In this document: piece after piece, positions 1-6,947 of the stretch
How the letters are laid out: every line of letters starts with the position of its first letter
Numbering within the stretch: the stretch's first letter is position 1
Source: Planococcaceae bacterium UBA3370
GTDB taxonomy: Bacteria > Bacillota > Bacilli > Bacillales_A > Planococcaceae
Reading direction: 5' to 3'
Length of the DNA: 20,225 nucleotides
Assembly (NCBI GenBank): GCA_002360295.1
Contig: DEQI01000087.1
Span: forward strand, 1-20,225
The notes under the pieces: generated by a model
Databases searched by the model: none
The model's input: the letters and a program-made list of their open reading frames with translations, nothing else
Told to the model about the DNA's origin: nothing
Position numbers and translations under genes: made by a program

Positions 1-29
1 AGTTCTAAGTTAATTGAAGGAGGATGAGT

Positions 30-656
30 ATGGTAATAGGGGTAGGGGAGAGAAAAACTCGTAGTGACATTAAGAAGGATGTTAAGCCAACAATCCGTAT
101 CGAATTAAAAGATGCCATCTATAGGTTATCGTATATTACGCAGACTGCAGTTAAAGATGTAGTGGCAGTCATGATTGAATATGCAATGAATGATAGTAAC
201 ACTATTAGCAATTTGTCTAAGCATTTTAAAAGGGATGTAAGGATCAATAATACTCTTTTTATCGGAAATTTAAAATGTACGCCTATTAGTAAGCGTGAAA
301 CAGGTGATTGCGAAAGAGTAAGCACTCGATTAAAATCGAATACTTACCATGTGGTTGCTGCTTTTGCTTATGCTTTGGATAGTAATCCATCGAGGGTAAG
401 TGCTATCCTCTTAAATGCAGCTATGCATGATATCAATTTTATTAATGGTTATGTAAAAAAATATTTAGATAAGCATATAACTGAATCTCAAATGCGAGAG
501 CTAAAAGAAATTTTAAAATATATCAATAAAGATATTAATACCCATCATTCATGGGCCTCTCTCTTATCTCTTATCGTAGACGAAGTTAGTTTACCTGTTA
601 CGAAAGTGAAAGCCTTTGTAAATGAATATATTATTAAAAATTGGAGAGATAAATAG
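30..656 (+). CDS. Small protein with three helical RHH-like repeats, function unknown
   Basis: I do not recognise a named family. Start chosen at ATG 30 because AAGGAGG (17-23) lies 6 nt upstream; the in-frame ATG at 24 abuts that site and is unlikely. The 208-residue product seems to contain three related units at about residues 21-55, 95-134 and 172-204. Each has a helix, a short turn and a second helix (for example TAVKDVVAVMIEYAMND, NPSRVSAILLNAAMHD and LPVTKVKAFVNEYI). The first two are preceded by a strand-like TIRIEL or RVSTRL, which resembles ribbon-helix-helix DNA-binding domains. A DNA-binding or regulatory role is therefore inferred, not shown. It has no signal peptide or membrane segment. 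It precedes a promoter and leader driving the methyltransferase, so it may be the last gene of an operon that starts outside the window. Confidence 0.6.
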   Translation: MVIGVGERKTRSDIKKDVKPTIRIELKDAIYRLSYITQTAVKDVVAVMIEYAMNDSNTISNLSKHFKRDVRINNTLFIGNLKCTPISKRETGDCERVSTRLKSNTYHVVAAFAYALDSNPSRVSAILLNAAMHDINFINGYVKKYLDKHITESQMRELKEILKYINKDINTHHSWASLLSLIVDEVSLPVTKVKAFVNEYIIKNWRDK

Positions 657-684
657 AACTATATTAATAATCATATATCTTATA

Positions 685-714
685 TTGACTTTTATTAACA
701 TATAAGTATAGGAT
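685..714 (+). promoter_or_regulatory. Probable sigma-A-type promoter for the methyltransferase unit
   Basis: TTGACT (685-690) is followed after 18 bp by TAGGAT (709-714), a fair -10. It sits about 30 nt before the leader hairpin, the same layout as the better promoters at 10052 and 17989. The -10 is weak, so its exact position is uncertain. Confidence 0.45.
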
Positions 715-742
715 ATAGGTATATTAGTTTAACGCAACTTTT

Positions 743-853
743 TAGCCCCAACTATACAGTAGGGGTTTGTAAAGCACTTTTGATAGTGTTCAAACGGATC
801 TAAAGGGATACGTCTGACATTTATCAGAAGTGCTTTTTGTGTTTTCTGATAAA
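743..853 (+). promoter_or_regulatory. Structured leader RNA with terminator (leader A)
   Basis: A small hairpin, CCCC 746-749 with GGGG 762-765, presents the loop AACTATACAGTA. It is followed by a long-loop terminator: AAAGCACTTTTGATA (771-785) pairs with TATCAGAAGTGCTTT (822-836), then T residues. The terminator loop holds an inner hairpin around ATCT-AAAG-GGAT. A third segment, TTCTGATAA (845-853), can pair with TTATCAGAA (821-829) of the terminator 3' arm, giving an alternative fold just before the ribosome binding site. Close relatives occur at 10107-10217, 18044-18156 and, on the minus strand, 4545-4645. I do not recognise a known riboswitch class; the role is probably transcription attenuation. 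Confidence 0.75.
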
Positions 854-876
854 AAAATTTTAAAGGGGTTTATATA

Positions 877-2352
877 ATGATCAAGAAAAGAAAGGCTAAA
901 TTATCAGAACGAGGTTTGTATTTACAAGACAAAGAACTACGAAAAACAAATTTTAAAGTAGGAACACATTTTAAGTACATTGTTGATGTTCAAAATAAAC
1001 AAGTGATCATTGCTCCTACAAATGAAGAAACTAAAAATACGGTTTCTAAACGTGAAATTAAAGATGGTATAAAACCAGTATTAGATATTCGAGATAAGCA
1101 GGCGTTACAGGCATTTAAAGGTGCAGACTACTTAGAAATAGAAATTTTTGAAAACCAAGTAGTTGTTAAAGGTTTAGTAAAAAACAAGGCTGCTGCTATT
1201 TTTGATTTTGCTGCATATGCGGAGTCAAAAGTAATTGCAACTAGTGAATTTTCAGTTGAAGAATTATCAAAGGTTGTAGGTAGTTCCTACAGTCATATCC
1301 AGACATCTCATAGTGAATATTCCAGTACGGGGTTACGTGATTTTCCTATAGTTTTAGAAGCAATTTCCCTTTTTTCGGGATCGGGTATCATGGATATTCC
1401 ATTCTTATTAGAAGGATTTGAAGTCAAATGTGCGGTTGAAATAAATGAGGATGCTTGTAAAACTTATCGATTTAATCATGGAGACCATATAATTGAAGGG
1501 GATATTACGGAAATTGATAAAAGTATCTTTAAAAATACAGGTGCTCCCATTGTATTTGGAGGCTCCCCGTGTCAAGGGTTTTCGAATGCCAACAGGTGGC
1601 AAAATTTCCTTGATAATCCTAATAACTTGCTTGTTAAAGAATATATAAAATCTGTTCAGGCAAATCCTAATACGAAAGTGTTTATTTTGGAAAATGTCCC
1701 TCAAATCTTGACCACAGGAAATGGTCAATTTTTACAAGAAATTACAAATGAATTTAAGGATTTTGAAATAACATATGGTGTACTTAACAGTAAAAACTAT
1801 GGAGACCCACAAGACAGAGAGCGTGCTATAATTATTGGTTCTAAAATTGGACCTATTGATTTACCAGCACCAACAGTAGATTCCTATGTAACAGTAGGTG
1901 AAGCTTTTAAAGGACTTCATGATGGAATATCGAACCAGTTGGATGTGTCTCAGGCAAAACAGACTACAATTGAACGAATGGAACAAATTAAACAAGGGCA
2001 AAATTGGGAAGTGCTACCGGAACATTTGAAAACGAATGGTATGAGAAAAGGGAATACACATAGTAATATCTATAAACGACTTTCAGAGGCACACCCAGCA
2101 TGTACTATTGTAAATCCTCGAAAATGTCTTTTAACTCATCCAATATTAAATCGTATTCTTTCGGTTAGAGAATGTGCCAGATTATTTAGTGTTCCAGATG
2201 ATTTTGTTTTTTTAGGAAAATTAGAAAGTAAGCAGCAACAAATCGCAAATGCTGTACCAGTTAGAATGATGCGTGCAGTTGCAAATAAGATTAAAAATGC
2301 TGTATCTATGTTTAACCGACAATTCGGCATACCTAATTTGTCATTAGTTTAA
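877..2352 (+). CDS. C5-cytosine DNA methyltransferase with AbrB-like N-terminal extension
   Basis: The 491-residue protein is predicted to transfer a methyl group from S-adenosylmethionine to carbon 5 of cytosine in DNA. Family motifs are clear and in order: motif I AISLFSGSG (162-170), motif IV PCQ with catalytic Cys232, motif VI ENV (272-274), motif VIII QDRER (312-316), a variable target-recognition region, motif IX around SVRECARLF, and motif X IANAVP. The first 150 or so residues lie outside the catalytic domain and resemble AbrB/MazE-type swapped-hairpin units (ERGLYLQDKELRK, then a strand ending VIIAP), a weak similarity. The start ATG 877 follows AAAGGGG. Expression sits behind leader A. 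No restriction endonuclease lies next to it, so it looks like an orphan methylase such as plasmids and phages carry for protection or regulation. Sequence specificity cannot be read from the sequence. Confidence 0.93.
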   Translation: MIKKRKAKLSERGLYLQDKELRKTNFKVGTHFKYIVDVQNKQVIIAPTNEETKNTVSKREIKDGIKPVLDIRDKQALQAFKGADYLEIEIFENQVVVKGLVKNKAAAIFDFAAYAESKVIATSEFSVEELSKVVGSSYSHIQTSHSEYSSTGLRDFPIVLEAISLFSGSGIMDIPFLLEGFEVKCAVEINEDACKTYRFNHGDHIIEGDITEIDKSIFKNTGAPIVFGGSPCQGFSNANRWQNFLDNPNNLLVKEYIKSVQANPNTKVFILENVPQILTTGNGQFLQEITNEFKDFEITYGVLNSKNYGDPQDRERAIIIGSKIGPIDLPAPTVDSYVTVGEAFKGLHDGISNQLDVSQAKQTTIERMEQIKQGQNWEVLPEHLKTNGMRKGNTHSNIYKRLSEAHPACTIVNPRKCLLTHPILNRILSVRECARLFSVPDDFVFLGKLESKQQQIANAVPVRMMRAVANKIKNAVSMFNRQFGIPNLSLV

Positions 2353-2422
2353 CAAAGGTTGTTCCAACAATCAAGTTGCTATTTGAACTTGAAATAAAAA
2401 TCAAAGAGTGGAGATTTTAAGT

Positions 2423-2758
2423 ATGTCAAATATATATAAAAACAATATGGAAAAAGCAAAGGCTAATTTATTGGAATTTTTAAAAACAAATGATTTTGAA
2501 ATTGTTGAAAAACCATATTATCCTTTATGTAAAGATGGGTATATTTTAGAAACTTATACTAACCTTTATAATGAATATGAGCTAAAATATATCTTAGTGA
2601 CACCTGAAAACGTAATATTATACGGCATTAAGACACCTTATAATTTCAACAAATGGACTGAGTTGAAAGAAATCGTCTATACAACCAAGGAAGAACTTGT
2701 TTCTGCTATTAAGAGTCTAATCTTTAGCAATAACATCGAGGGTTTATGGAACGACTAG
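2423..2758 (+). CDS. Hypothetical small protein downstream of the methyltransferase
   Basis: I do not recognise this 111-residue protein. ATG 2423 (MSNIYKNN) is preferred over the upstream GTG at 2408, because GTGGAG (2408-2413) looks like the ribosome binding site. The product is soluble, acidic and aromatic-rich, with an N-terminal helix (about 1-27), a probable beta-rich middle containing several Tyr residues (EKPYYPL, YNEYELKYILV) and a C-terminal helix (ELVSAIKSLIF). It follows the methyltransferase by 70 nt and is followed by a strong terminator, so it is probably co-transcribed with it. A link to methyltransferase function is only positional. Confidence 0.6.
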   Translation: MSNIYKNNMEKAKANLLEFLKTNDFEIVEKPYYPLCKDGYILETYTNLYNEYELKYILVTPENVILYGIKTPYNFNKWTELKEIVYTTKEELVSAIKSLIFSNNIEGLWND

Positions 2759-2778
2759 TAATTTAATAAAATAAGAAG

Positions 2779-2824
2779 TCCCCTAACACTATCTATGAAC
2801 AGATAATGTTAGGGGATTGTTTTT
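2779..2824. terminator. Bidirectional terminator between convergent units
   Basis: A 16-bp stem pairs 2779-2794 with 2801-2816 (CCCCTAAC with GTTAGGGG, one mismatch) around a 6-nt loop. It is followed by TTGTTTTTAT on the plus strand and by a T-rich stretch on the minus strand. It separates the plus-strand methyltransferase unit from the minus-strand toxin-antitoxin pair. Confidence 0.88.
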
Positions 2825-2849
2825 ATATAAAATTAATAATCCTACTATT

Positions 2850-3122
2850 TTAAGGGTTTTTCAAAGTAATATCATGGTCTCCAACGTTTCGTAAAACAAT
2901 GAAATTTGGATTTTCAAAATGAAAAGTCATACGACAATCCATTGTCGGTGAAGCTTCGAAAACAAAGTCATGACCTTTCATCTTTTTTACTCTTAGCCCT
3001 TTAGGGTATGGCCTACCATTTACTAACACTCTTAGCGCATCATCAACTGCATTTTTTAGGTTGGGCGAAAGTTTATCATACGCTCGTTTAAATCTGTTAG
3101 TGATTTTTAATCCATATGCCAT
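2850..3122 (-). CDS. RelE/ParE-superfamily toxin
   Basis: The 90-residue basic protein has the RelE/ParE fold pattern. An N-terminal strand (AYGLKIT) is followed by two helices (FKRAYDKLSPNLKNAVDDALRVL), a basic strand (PKGLRVKKMKG), a strand with Arg (DCRMTFHFE) and the ending FIVLRNVGDHDITLK, which matches the family's terminal strand before the catalytic-side residues. Members either cleave mRNA at the ribosome (RelE/YoeB/YafQ type) or poison gyrase (ParE type); the subfamily cannot be settled here. It starts 3 nt after the stop codon of the antitoxin gene upstream, so the pair is translationally coupled. The likely role is stabilising the element by post-segregational killing. Confidence 0.8.
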   Translation of the reverse strand: MAYGLKITNRFKRAYDKLSPNLKNAVDDALRVLVNGRPYPKGLRVKKMKGHDFVFEASPTMDCRMTFHFENPNFIVLRNVGDHDITLKNP

Positions 3123-3125
3123 TTT

Positions 3126-3443
3126 TTATTTTTTACCACGTAAGAAGCCAATAGCATCGTCAACATTATCAAAGCTTGTAACATCACCTGCTTCAATATC
3201 ATTTTGAGCTTCTTTTTCCCCATTTTGCCATTCTTTTGTCCAAAACCAAGCTTGATCACGACCAATTGTAATTACAGGATTTAGAATTATTCGCCCATCT
3301 TCTACTGTAATCTCTAATTGAACATTTTCTTCTAGACCTAATTCTTTTCGTACTGCTGCTGGAAGTGTTAATTGACCTCTTTTTTGTAATTTTACAACTT
3401 CCGGTTTCATTTCTATTTCCTCCCTCGGAATAGTTGTTTTCAT
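3126..3443 (-). CDS. AbrB/MazE-type antitoxin
   Basis: The 105-residue product has a typical AbrB/SpoVT swapped-hairpin domain at about residues 15-58 (LQKRGQLTLPAAVRKELGL, then an ILNP strand), which binds operator DNA. Its acidic C-terminus (about 65-105, DIEAGDVTSFDNVDDAIGF) probably wraps the toxin. Start chosen at the ATG whose complement is 3441-3443, because AAGGGGG lies about 8 nt upstream. A longer in-frame start adds 11 residues that include that ribosome binding site. It lies first in the operon with the toxin 3 nt downstream. Family knowledge predicts autorepression. Pairing an AbrB-type antitoxin with a RelE/ParE-like toxin is a mix-and-match arrangement. Confidence 0.82.
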   Translation of the reverse strand: MKTTIPREEIEMKPEVVKLQKRGQLTLPAAVRKELGLEENVQLEITVEDGRIILNPVITIGRDQAWFWTKEWQNGEKEAQNDIEAGDVTSFDNVDDAIGFLRGKK

Positions 3444-3586
3444 TAGATGTGCCCCCTTTATTCTTGATCTATACATATGTTTGAATTTCTGATTTTCTGA
3501 ATTTTATTATTAGTATATGGTAATACACAAATTAATGACACTATATACATACTGTTTTGTAATGTTTTCAAAATAGCTGAATTGTT

Positions 3587-4519
3587 TTATCTCACTTTAA
3601 AATTAATAACGTTGTTACTATAAGCCTGTTCTACTTTTTGATCATAATGAGGTTGATATTCATTTTCCCATACCGGTAAATCATTAGAAGGGTAAATGAA
3701 AGGAGCGAAGTTTGGACTATTCCAAATACCTTGATTTTCAGGTACTTTTCGCTTATTTAATAAGTGTTCATATCTCATACGTCGTTCCATTTCACAATAG
3801 TAAGCTCTAACGAATGTTTGTCCTACATCATTATCAGGAAATGTTTCACGCCACGTGAACTCGCGTTTAGCATCAGCATATTCAATCTTTTTATCAAGAT
3901 TAGATGGTCTATATTCGATAAATGCATGTAACAAGTATGTTGCACGTTGCCATGATAATAAGATAATAGGAGCTGTGAATAGTACCCAACTATTCAATAG
4001 AGATAGTTGCATATCTATTAATGCATAGCCAATCCAAATGAAAGGCAATAGATAATAGAAAATACATTTTAGTAGATTTTTAATGCCAATTACTGATAAA
4101 TAGTCAATTCTATTGTCAGGTTGTAATGAATCGAAGTCTTGTAATACATATACTCGATCACGAAATTCATTAACTACTAGACGATAAAATGTATCAGTTA
4201 CATATGCACGCCTACTAGAAATATTGACGGAACCAGGGGGATTTTTCATGTACATTAACATAATCTGAGGAATATAAGGGGTATTTTCATAGCGAGCTAT
4301 TTCAGCTACAAACTCTACACGTCGCATTTCATCTAGTATTTCATATTTGAAATACTTATTTTTATTAAACACCCAAATACATAACATTGCGACAAAACCT
4401 AATTCCCACCATTCTTTCATAAAACTTTGGTAACTTAATAACCAATTGCTGTTATTGATATAATCAACAACCCATAAGCAACCATATAAAGCTGCTAATA
4501 CAATTACAGTTTTTTTCAT
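3587..4519 (-). CDS. Membrane protein of unknown function
   Basis: I do not recognise the family. The 310-residue protein has about four hydrophobic segments: residues 4-20 (VIVLAALYGCLWVV), 41-52 (LGFVAMLCIWVF), and a pair near 150-190 (KCIFYYLLPFIWIGYAL and LNSWVLFTAPIILL). These separate a soluble, charged central region and a roughly 110-residue C-terminal tail rich in Tyr, Trp and Arg. The tail contains TWRETFPDNDVGQTFVRAYY, probably cytoplasmic. The start is well supported by AAGGAGG 8 nt upstream. Transcription starts on the minus strand behind leader E (4545-4645), one of the shared leader elements, so the gene belongs to the element's own regulon. Membrane coupling proteins in plasmid transfer systems and phage membrane proteins are possible analogues, but nothing specific is seen. 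Confidence 0.7.
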   Translation of the reverse strand: MKKTVIVLAALYGCLWVVDYINNSNWLLSYQSFMKEWWELGFVAMLCIWVFNKNKYFKYEILDEMRRVEFVAEIARYENTPYIPQIMLMYMKNPPGSVNISSRRAYVTDTFYRLVVNEFRDRVYVLQDFDSLQPDNRIDYLSVIGIKNLLKCIFYYLLPFIWIGYALIDMQLSLLNSWVLFTAPIILLSWQRATYLLHAFIEYRPSNLDKKIEYADAKREFTWRETFPDNDVGQTFVRAYYCEMERRMRYEHLLNKRKVPENQGIWNSPNFAPFIYPSNDLPVWENEYQPHYDQKVEQAYSNNVINFKVR

Positions 4520-4544
4520 TCGATTTCCTCCTTATTTCATAGGA

Positions 4545-4645
4545 TTTATTTTGAAAGACAAAAAGCATTCCATGCGAAATAAGCCTTAGCCCATTCACGT
4601 GGAATGCTTTACAAAATTAATTTCCGTCACCGTATGGTTTGGAAT
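4545..4645 (-). promoter_or_regulatory. Structured leader RNA with terminator (leader E, minus strand)
   Basis: Read on the minus strand, TTCC...GGAA (complement of 4622-4644) closes a loop with AACCATACGGTG, matching the AACTAWACAGT loop of leaders A, B and C. A terminator follows: AAAGCATTCCA pairs with TGGAATGCTTT (complements of 4601-4612 and 4557-4572), then TTTTTGTC. A later GAAATAA-containing segment can pair with TTATTTC of the terminator loop and 3' side, giving the same kind of competing arm as in leaders A to C. It precedes the membrane protein gene. Confidence 0.68.
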
Positions 4646-4669
4646 AAATGATAGTGAGATATACACTAA

Positions 4670-4678
4670 ATAATACCA
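4670..4678 (-). promoter_or_regulatory. Possible extended -10 promoter for the membrane protein unit
   Basis: The minus strand reads TGGTATTAT here, an extended -10 (TG, one base, TATTAT). It lies about 26 nt before the leader E hairpin, matching the promoter-to-hairpin spacing at the other leaders. No good -35 was found. Confidence 0.4.
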
Positions 4679-4770
4679 CATATTCATTAAAAAGTGATTT
4701 TAAAATTGAAAAAATAATCGTTTTATTTCAAGCGTTGTGTTATATTATTCCTATATTACTTTATTTTATT

Positions 4771-4880
4771 TACCTACACCCAAACGGGCGTTGGTTTTAA
4801 CTATGAAACTCATTATGAGATTGTTATACGGGATAAGTCTGTCTTATTCCTGTAAATACACCTCATAATGAGTTTTTTTT
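4771..4880 (+). promoter_or_regulatory. Diverged leader RNA with long-loop terminator (leader D)
   Basis: A 13-bp stem, AACTCATTATGAG (4807-4819) with CTCATAATGAGTT (4862-4874), is followed by eight T residues. It encloses an inner hairpin of ACGGGATAAG with CTTATTCCTGT (4828-4852), which resembles the GGAT inner hairpin of leaders A to C. Upstream, CCCAAACGGG (4779-4788) replaces the conserved loop. ACCTC just before the 3' arm (4860-4864) could also pair with GAGGT in the next gene's ribosome binding site. Overall architecture is shared, but the upstream loop sequence is not. Confidence 0.6.
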
Positions 4881-4903
4881 ATTTTCTTTAGGAGGTGGGT
4901 TCA

Positions 4904-5161
4904 ATGGATGCAGTTAAAACAGAAAGTAGTATTACACCTTTTGGTTGCTGTGCTTTTTGGCAGTCATGTAATTCTGGTGCTGGTACATGTGTTTATGTTG
5001 AAAGTAATAATACAAAAATGAGAGCATGTGGCGCATATAAACGACATCATGTTCGAAAAGAGGCCGGTAATATTGTTTCTAATGATGTAATTACAACTGT
5101 TCAGGTTGTAGAAGAAAAAACATCAGCAAGTAAACAGTATAACCAATTATCACTATTTTAG
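4904..5161 (+). CDS. Small Cys-rich protein ending in a clamp-binding-like peptide
   Basis: I do not recognise the family. ATG 4904 is chosen because TAGGAGGTG lies about 5-10 nt upstream; the GTG at 4895 is inside that site. The 85-residue product has a Cys cluster at about residues 15-45 (GCCAFWQSC, GAGTCVY, MRACGAY), spaced as in metal-binding or small Fe-S/zinc modules. A linker of about 30 residues follows, and the protein ends exactly in NQLSLF. QLSLF is the consensus pentapeptide by which bacterial proteins bind the beta sliding clamp, and a clamp gene lies at 18179. The exonuclease gene begins 10 nt later and itself starts with MQLSLF. A replisome-associated accessory protein is inferred. 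Confidence 0.68.
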   Translation: MDAVKTESSITPFGCCAFWQSCNSGAGTCVYVESNNTKMRACGAYKRHHVRKEAGNIVSNDVITTVQVVEEKTSASKQYNQLSLF

Positions 5162-5171
5162 GAGGATTTTT

Positions 5172-6026
5172 ATGCAACTATCATTGTTTGAAGAAGCGGC
5201 GGAATCAAAAGTAACATCATTTACAGATTGGTTACTAGTAGATGGGAATAATGTAATGAATCGAGCATTTTTTATCGCAGAGAAAAAAGCAACAGAACTA
5301 TTTTTAAAGATGATTATAAAATTCCAACGAAAATACGAGGCAAATATTATTGTATTTTTTGATAAGGGAAAGGGATTTCGTAAAGATTTATTACCTGAAT
5401 ATAAAGAAGGGCGTAAAGAAAAAGATCCTGAATTAGAATTGCAATTCCCTATAATTAGAGATTTGTTAAGTGCTGCTAATATACCTTTCTTTTGGGATGA
5501 ATTACTAGAAGCGGATGATTTAATTGCATGTGCTTGTAATAATTTACCTAATCATAAATATATCTTATCGAACGATAAAGATTTATTCCAATTGATCAGG
5601 GATGATGTTACGCCTATTGTCAAAAGAGGTAAAAATGATGTTTTAATGACTACCAAACTTTTTTCAGAAGAGTGGGGAGGATTAAAACCATCTCAAATTG
5701 TAGATGTAAAAGCGTTAGCTGGTGACACATCTGATAATATTAAAGGTATTTCTGGCATAGGAGATGCTGGGGCAATTAAAATTATTTCACATTTTGGTAC
5801 GGTAGAAAATATTACATTACCGTTACCTGAAAACTTAAACAGATATAAAAAAAAGTTTAGTGATTTTGAAACTGTTTCAAAAGAGATGAAGTTTTTTAAA
5901 GACATTGTTACTTTAAGAACAACAAAACCACTAAATGTTATACCATATGAGATTGCTACACACTCTTTATCAAACGCATGTAAATCTTTAGGTATGGAGT
6001 CTATTGTAGAACTTTTAGAAAAATAA
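5172..6026 (+). CDS. FEN-type 5'-3' exonuclease (PolA N-domain-like)
   Basis: The 284-residue protein matches the flap/5'-3' exonuclease family that removes RNA primers and flaps at Okazaki fragments. Metal-binding acidic residues are visible: D24 in LLVDGNN, D64 in VFFDKGKG, E114-D116 in LEADDL, D135 and D137 in SNDKDLF, and D185 and D188 in GDTSDNIKGISGIG. The last runs into the helix-3-turn-helix that grips DNA. The arch region carries FRKDLLPEYKEGR. There is no polymerase domain, so it is a stand-alone enzyme like phage exonucleases or ExoIX. The N-terminus MQLSLFEEAAE is a textbook clamp-binding peptide ahead of the catalytic domain. It is in an operon with the Cys-rich gene (10 nt gap, GGAGG site) and is followed by a terminator. 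Confidence 0.93.
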   Translation: MQLSLFEEAAESKVTSFTDWLLVDGNNVMNRAFFIAEKKATELFLKMIIKFQRKYEANIIVFFDKGKGFRKDLLPEYKEGRKEKDPELELQFPIIRDLLSAANIPFFWDELLEADDLIACACNNLPNHKYILSNDKDLFQLIRDDVTPIVKRGKNDVLMTTKLFSEEWGGLKPSQIVDVKALAGDTSDNIKGISGIGDAGAIKIISHFGTVENITLPLPENLNRYKKKFSDFETVSKEMKFFKDIVTLRTTKPLNVIPYEIATHSLSNACKSLGMESIVELLEK

Positions 6027-6032
6027 TATGTA

Positions 6033-6074
6033 AAAGGAAACCAAGAAACGTAGTATTTCGGTTTCCTTTTTTAT
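6033..6074 (+). terminator. Terminator after the exonuclease gene
   Basis: AAAAGGAAACC (6033-6043) pairs perfectly with GGTTTCCTTTT (6061-6071), with an inner GAAA/TTTC pairing, and runs into T residues. Confidence 0.88.
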
Positions 6075-6102
6075 TTAAAAATTTTAAAGGATGGTAATAA
6101 AA

Positions 6103-6432
6103 ATGAACCTAGAAAGAGTATGGGGAAGTTTAGAAAATTCGAAACAAGTAGATAAGGTTATACCTCTTTTGACTTGTACTGTTTTTAATAACGATATAAA
6201 CACGATTTCTTCTATTCGAACATTATTCGACAGTTTATCAATGGATGATATAGAAGAACTGATGGATAGTGTAAAAGAGATTCCTACATTTGAAATGGAA
6301 ATGCCTCGTTCAGATGTATTTGGTGAAGTTGAATATTCAGTCTACTTTGATTATTTTGAAGCGGCCAATATTGGAAATGCACCTGCATTAATATGGCAGT
6401 CTAGTAAACAAATTAGAAAAAAATTTATATAA
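6103..6432 (+). CDS. E2-cassette small protein, copy 1
   Basis: Unknown family. ATG 6103 is chosen over 6091 because the AAAGGATGG stretch (6086-6094) is the ribosome binding site, and because the new start aligns with the paralogue at 8069 (MNLERVW against MNIDEMW). The 109-residue acidic protein shares with that paralogue an IR-x-x-FD-x-x-S core, a following helix, an IPT-x-E stretch, a GE-x-E strand and the ending KKFI. This suggests a small alpha/beta protein of one family. It is the first gene of a three-gene cassette (small protein, mid-size acidic protein, E2-like protein) that is repeated downstream. Its role is unknown; a partner or substrate adaptor of the E2 protein is only a guess from position. 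Confidence 0.62.
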   Translation: MNLERVWGSLENSKQVDKVIPLLTCTVFNNDINTISSIRTLFDSLSMDDIEELMDSVKEIPTFEMEMPRSDVFGEVEYSVYFDYFEAANIGNAPALIWQSSKQIRKKFI

Positions 6433-6445
6433 CGGAGTGTACCTT

Positions 6446-6916
6446 ATGAGAAAAATGTTGTATTTGGATGAAAAACAAATTGGTACTGGAGATGTAGATA
6501 CTGTAACTCGTATTGCAAGTCGCTTAATGATGGTGAAAGTTGCAGAGTTGGCAGGCTTTGGTCCATTTGATGAAGTTTTCTTTTACAAGGAAACAACTAA
6601 AAATACTTATTCTGATTCTTATTATCCAGGGGTAGATAAAGCAAAAGATATTTTGGAATTTTTAGATATGGTAGAGGCAGATTATTCGTATGACGACGAA
6701 AATGACACTTTATCATTTGCCTTTAAAAAAGAACTACAGAATGGACAATTAGAGTCGATTAAAGATGAAGTTTCAAAACTTTTTGAATCGGAATTTCAAT
6801 TTGATGAAATTGAAAGTGAATGGATAAATGAATACACAATAGTATTCTATGGCTTCCCTTATTATTCAGAGCCTTTATATTTCTTCAAAAATTATTATGA
6901 ATTAATTTTAAATTAA
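6446..6916 (+). CDS. E2-cassette acidic protein, copy 1
   Basis: Unknown family. ATG 6446 follows ACGGAG (6432-6437) by 8 nt. The 156-residue product is acidic and rich in aromatic residues (PYYSEPLYFFKNYYEL near the end), with no membrane segment. The segment IASRLMMVKVAELAGF (about residues 23-38) resembles IMDRLLVFKLIEQLTG in the gene occupying the same place in the second cassette (8421). The two are probably distant paralogues, though the rest aligns poorly. It lies 13 nt after the previous gene and 31 nt before the E2-like gene, so it is part of one operon. Family D prokaryotic E2 neighbourhoods are reported to include uncharacterised alpha-helical partners; this may be one, but that is inference. 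Confidence 0.58.
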   Translation: MRKMLYLDEKQIGTGDVDTVTRIASRLMMVKVAELAGFGPFDEVFFYKETTKNTYSDSYYPGVDKAKDILEFLDMVEADYSYDDENDTLSFAFKKELQNGQLESIKDEVSKLFESEFQFDEIESEWINEYTIVFYGFPYYSEPLYFFKNYYELILN

Positions 6917-6947
6917 CTTTTAAAAAACTTAAAAAGGATGAGAATAA

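Noticed and set aside
743..840. T-box or other known riboswitch
   Set aside because: No T-box sequence (AGGGTGGNACCGCG) or other remembered aptamer core; the genes controlled are not metabolic or aminoacyl-tRNA genes.
1408..1728. Minus-strand open frame of 106 residues within the methyltransferase
   Set aside because: Antisense shadow of conserved methyltransferase motifs; no start signals.
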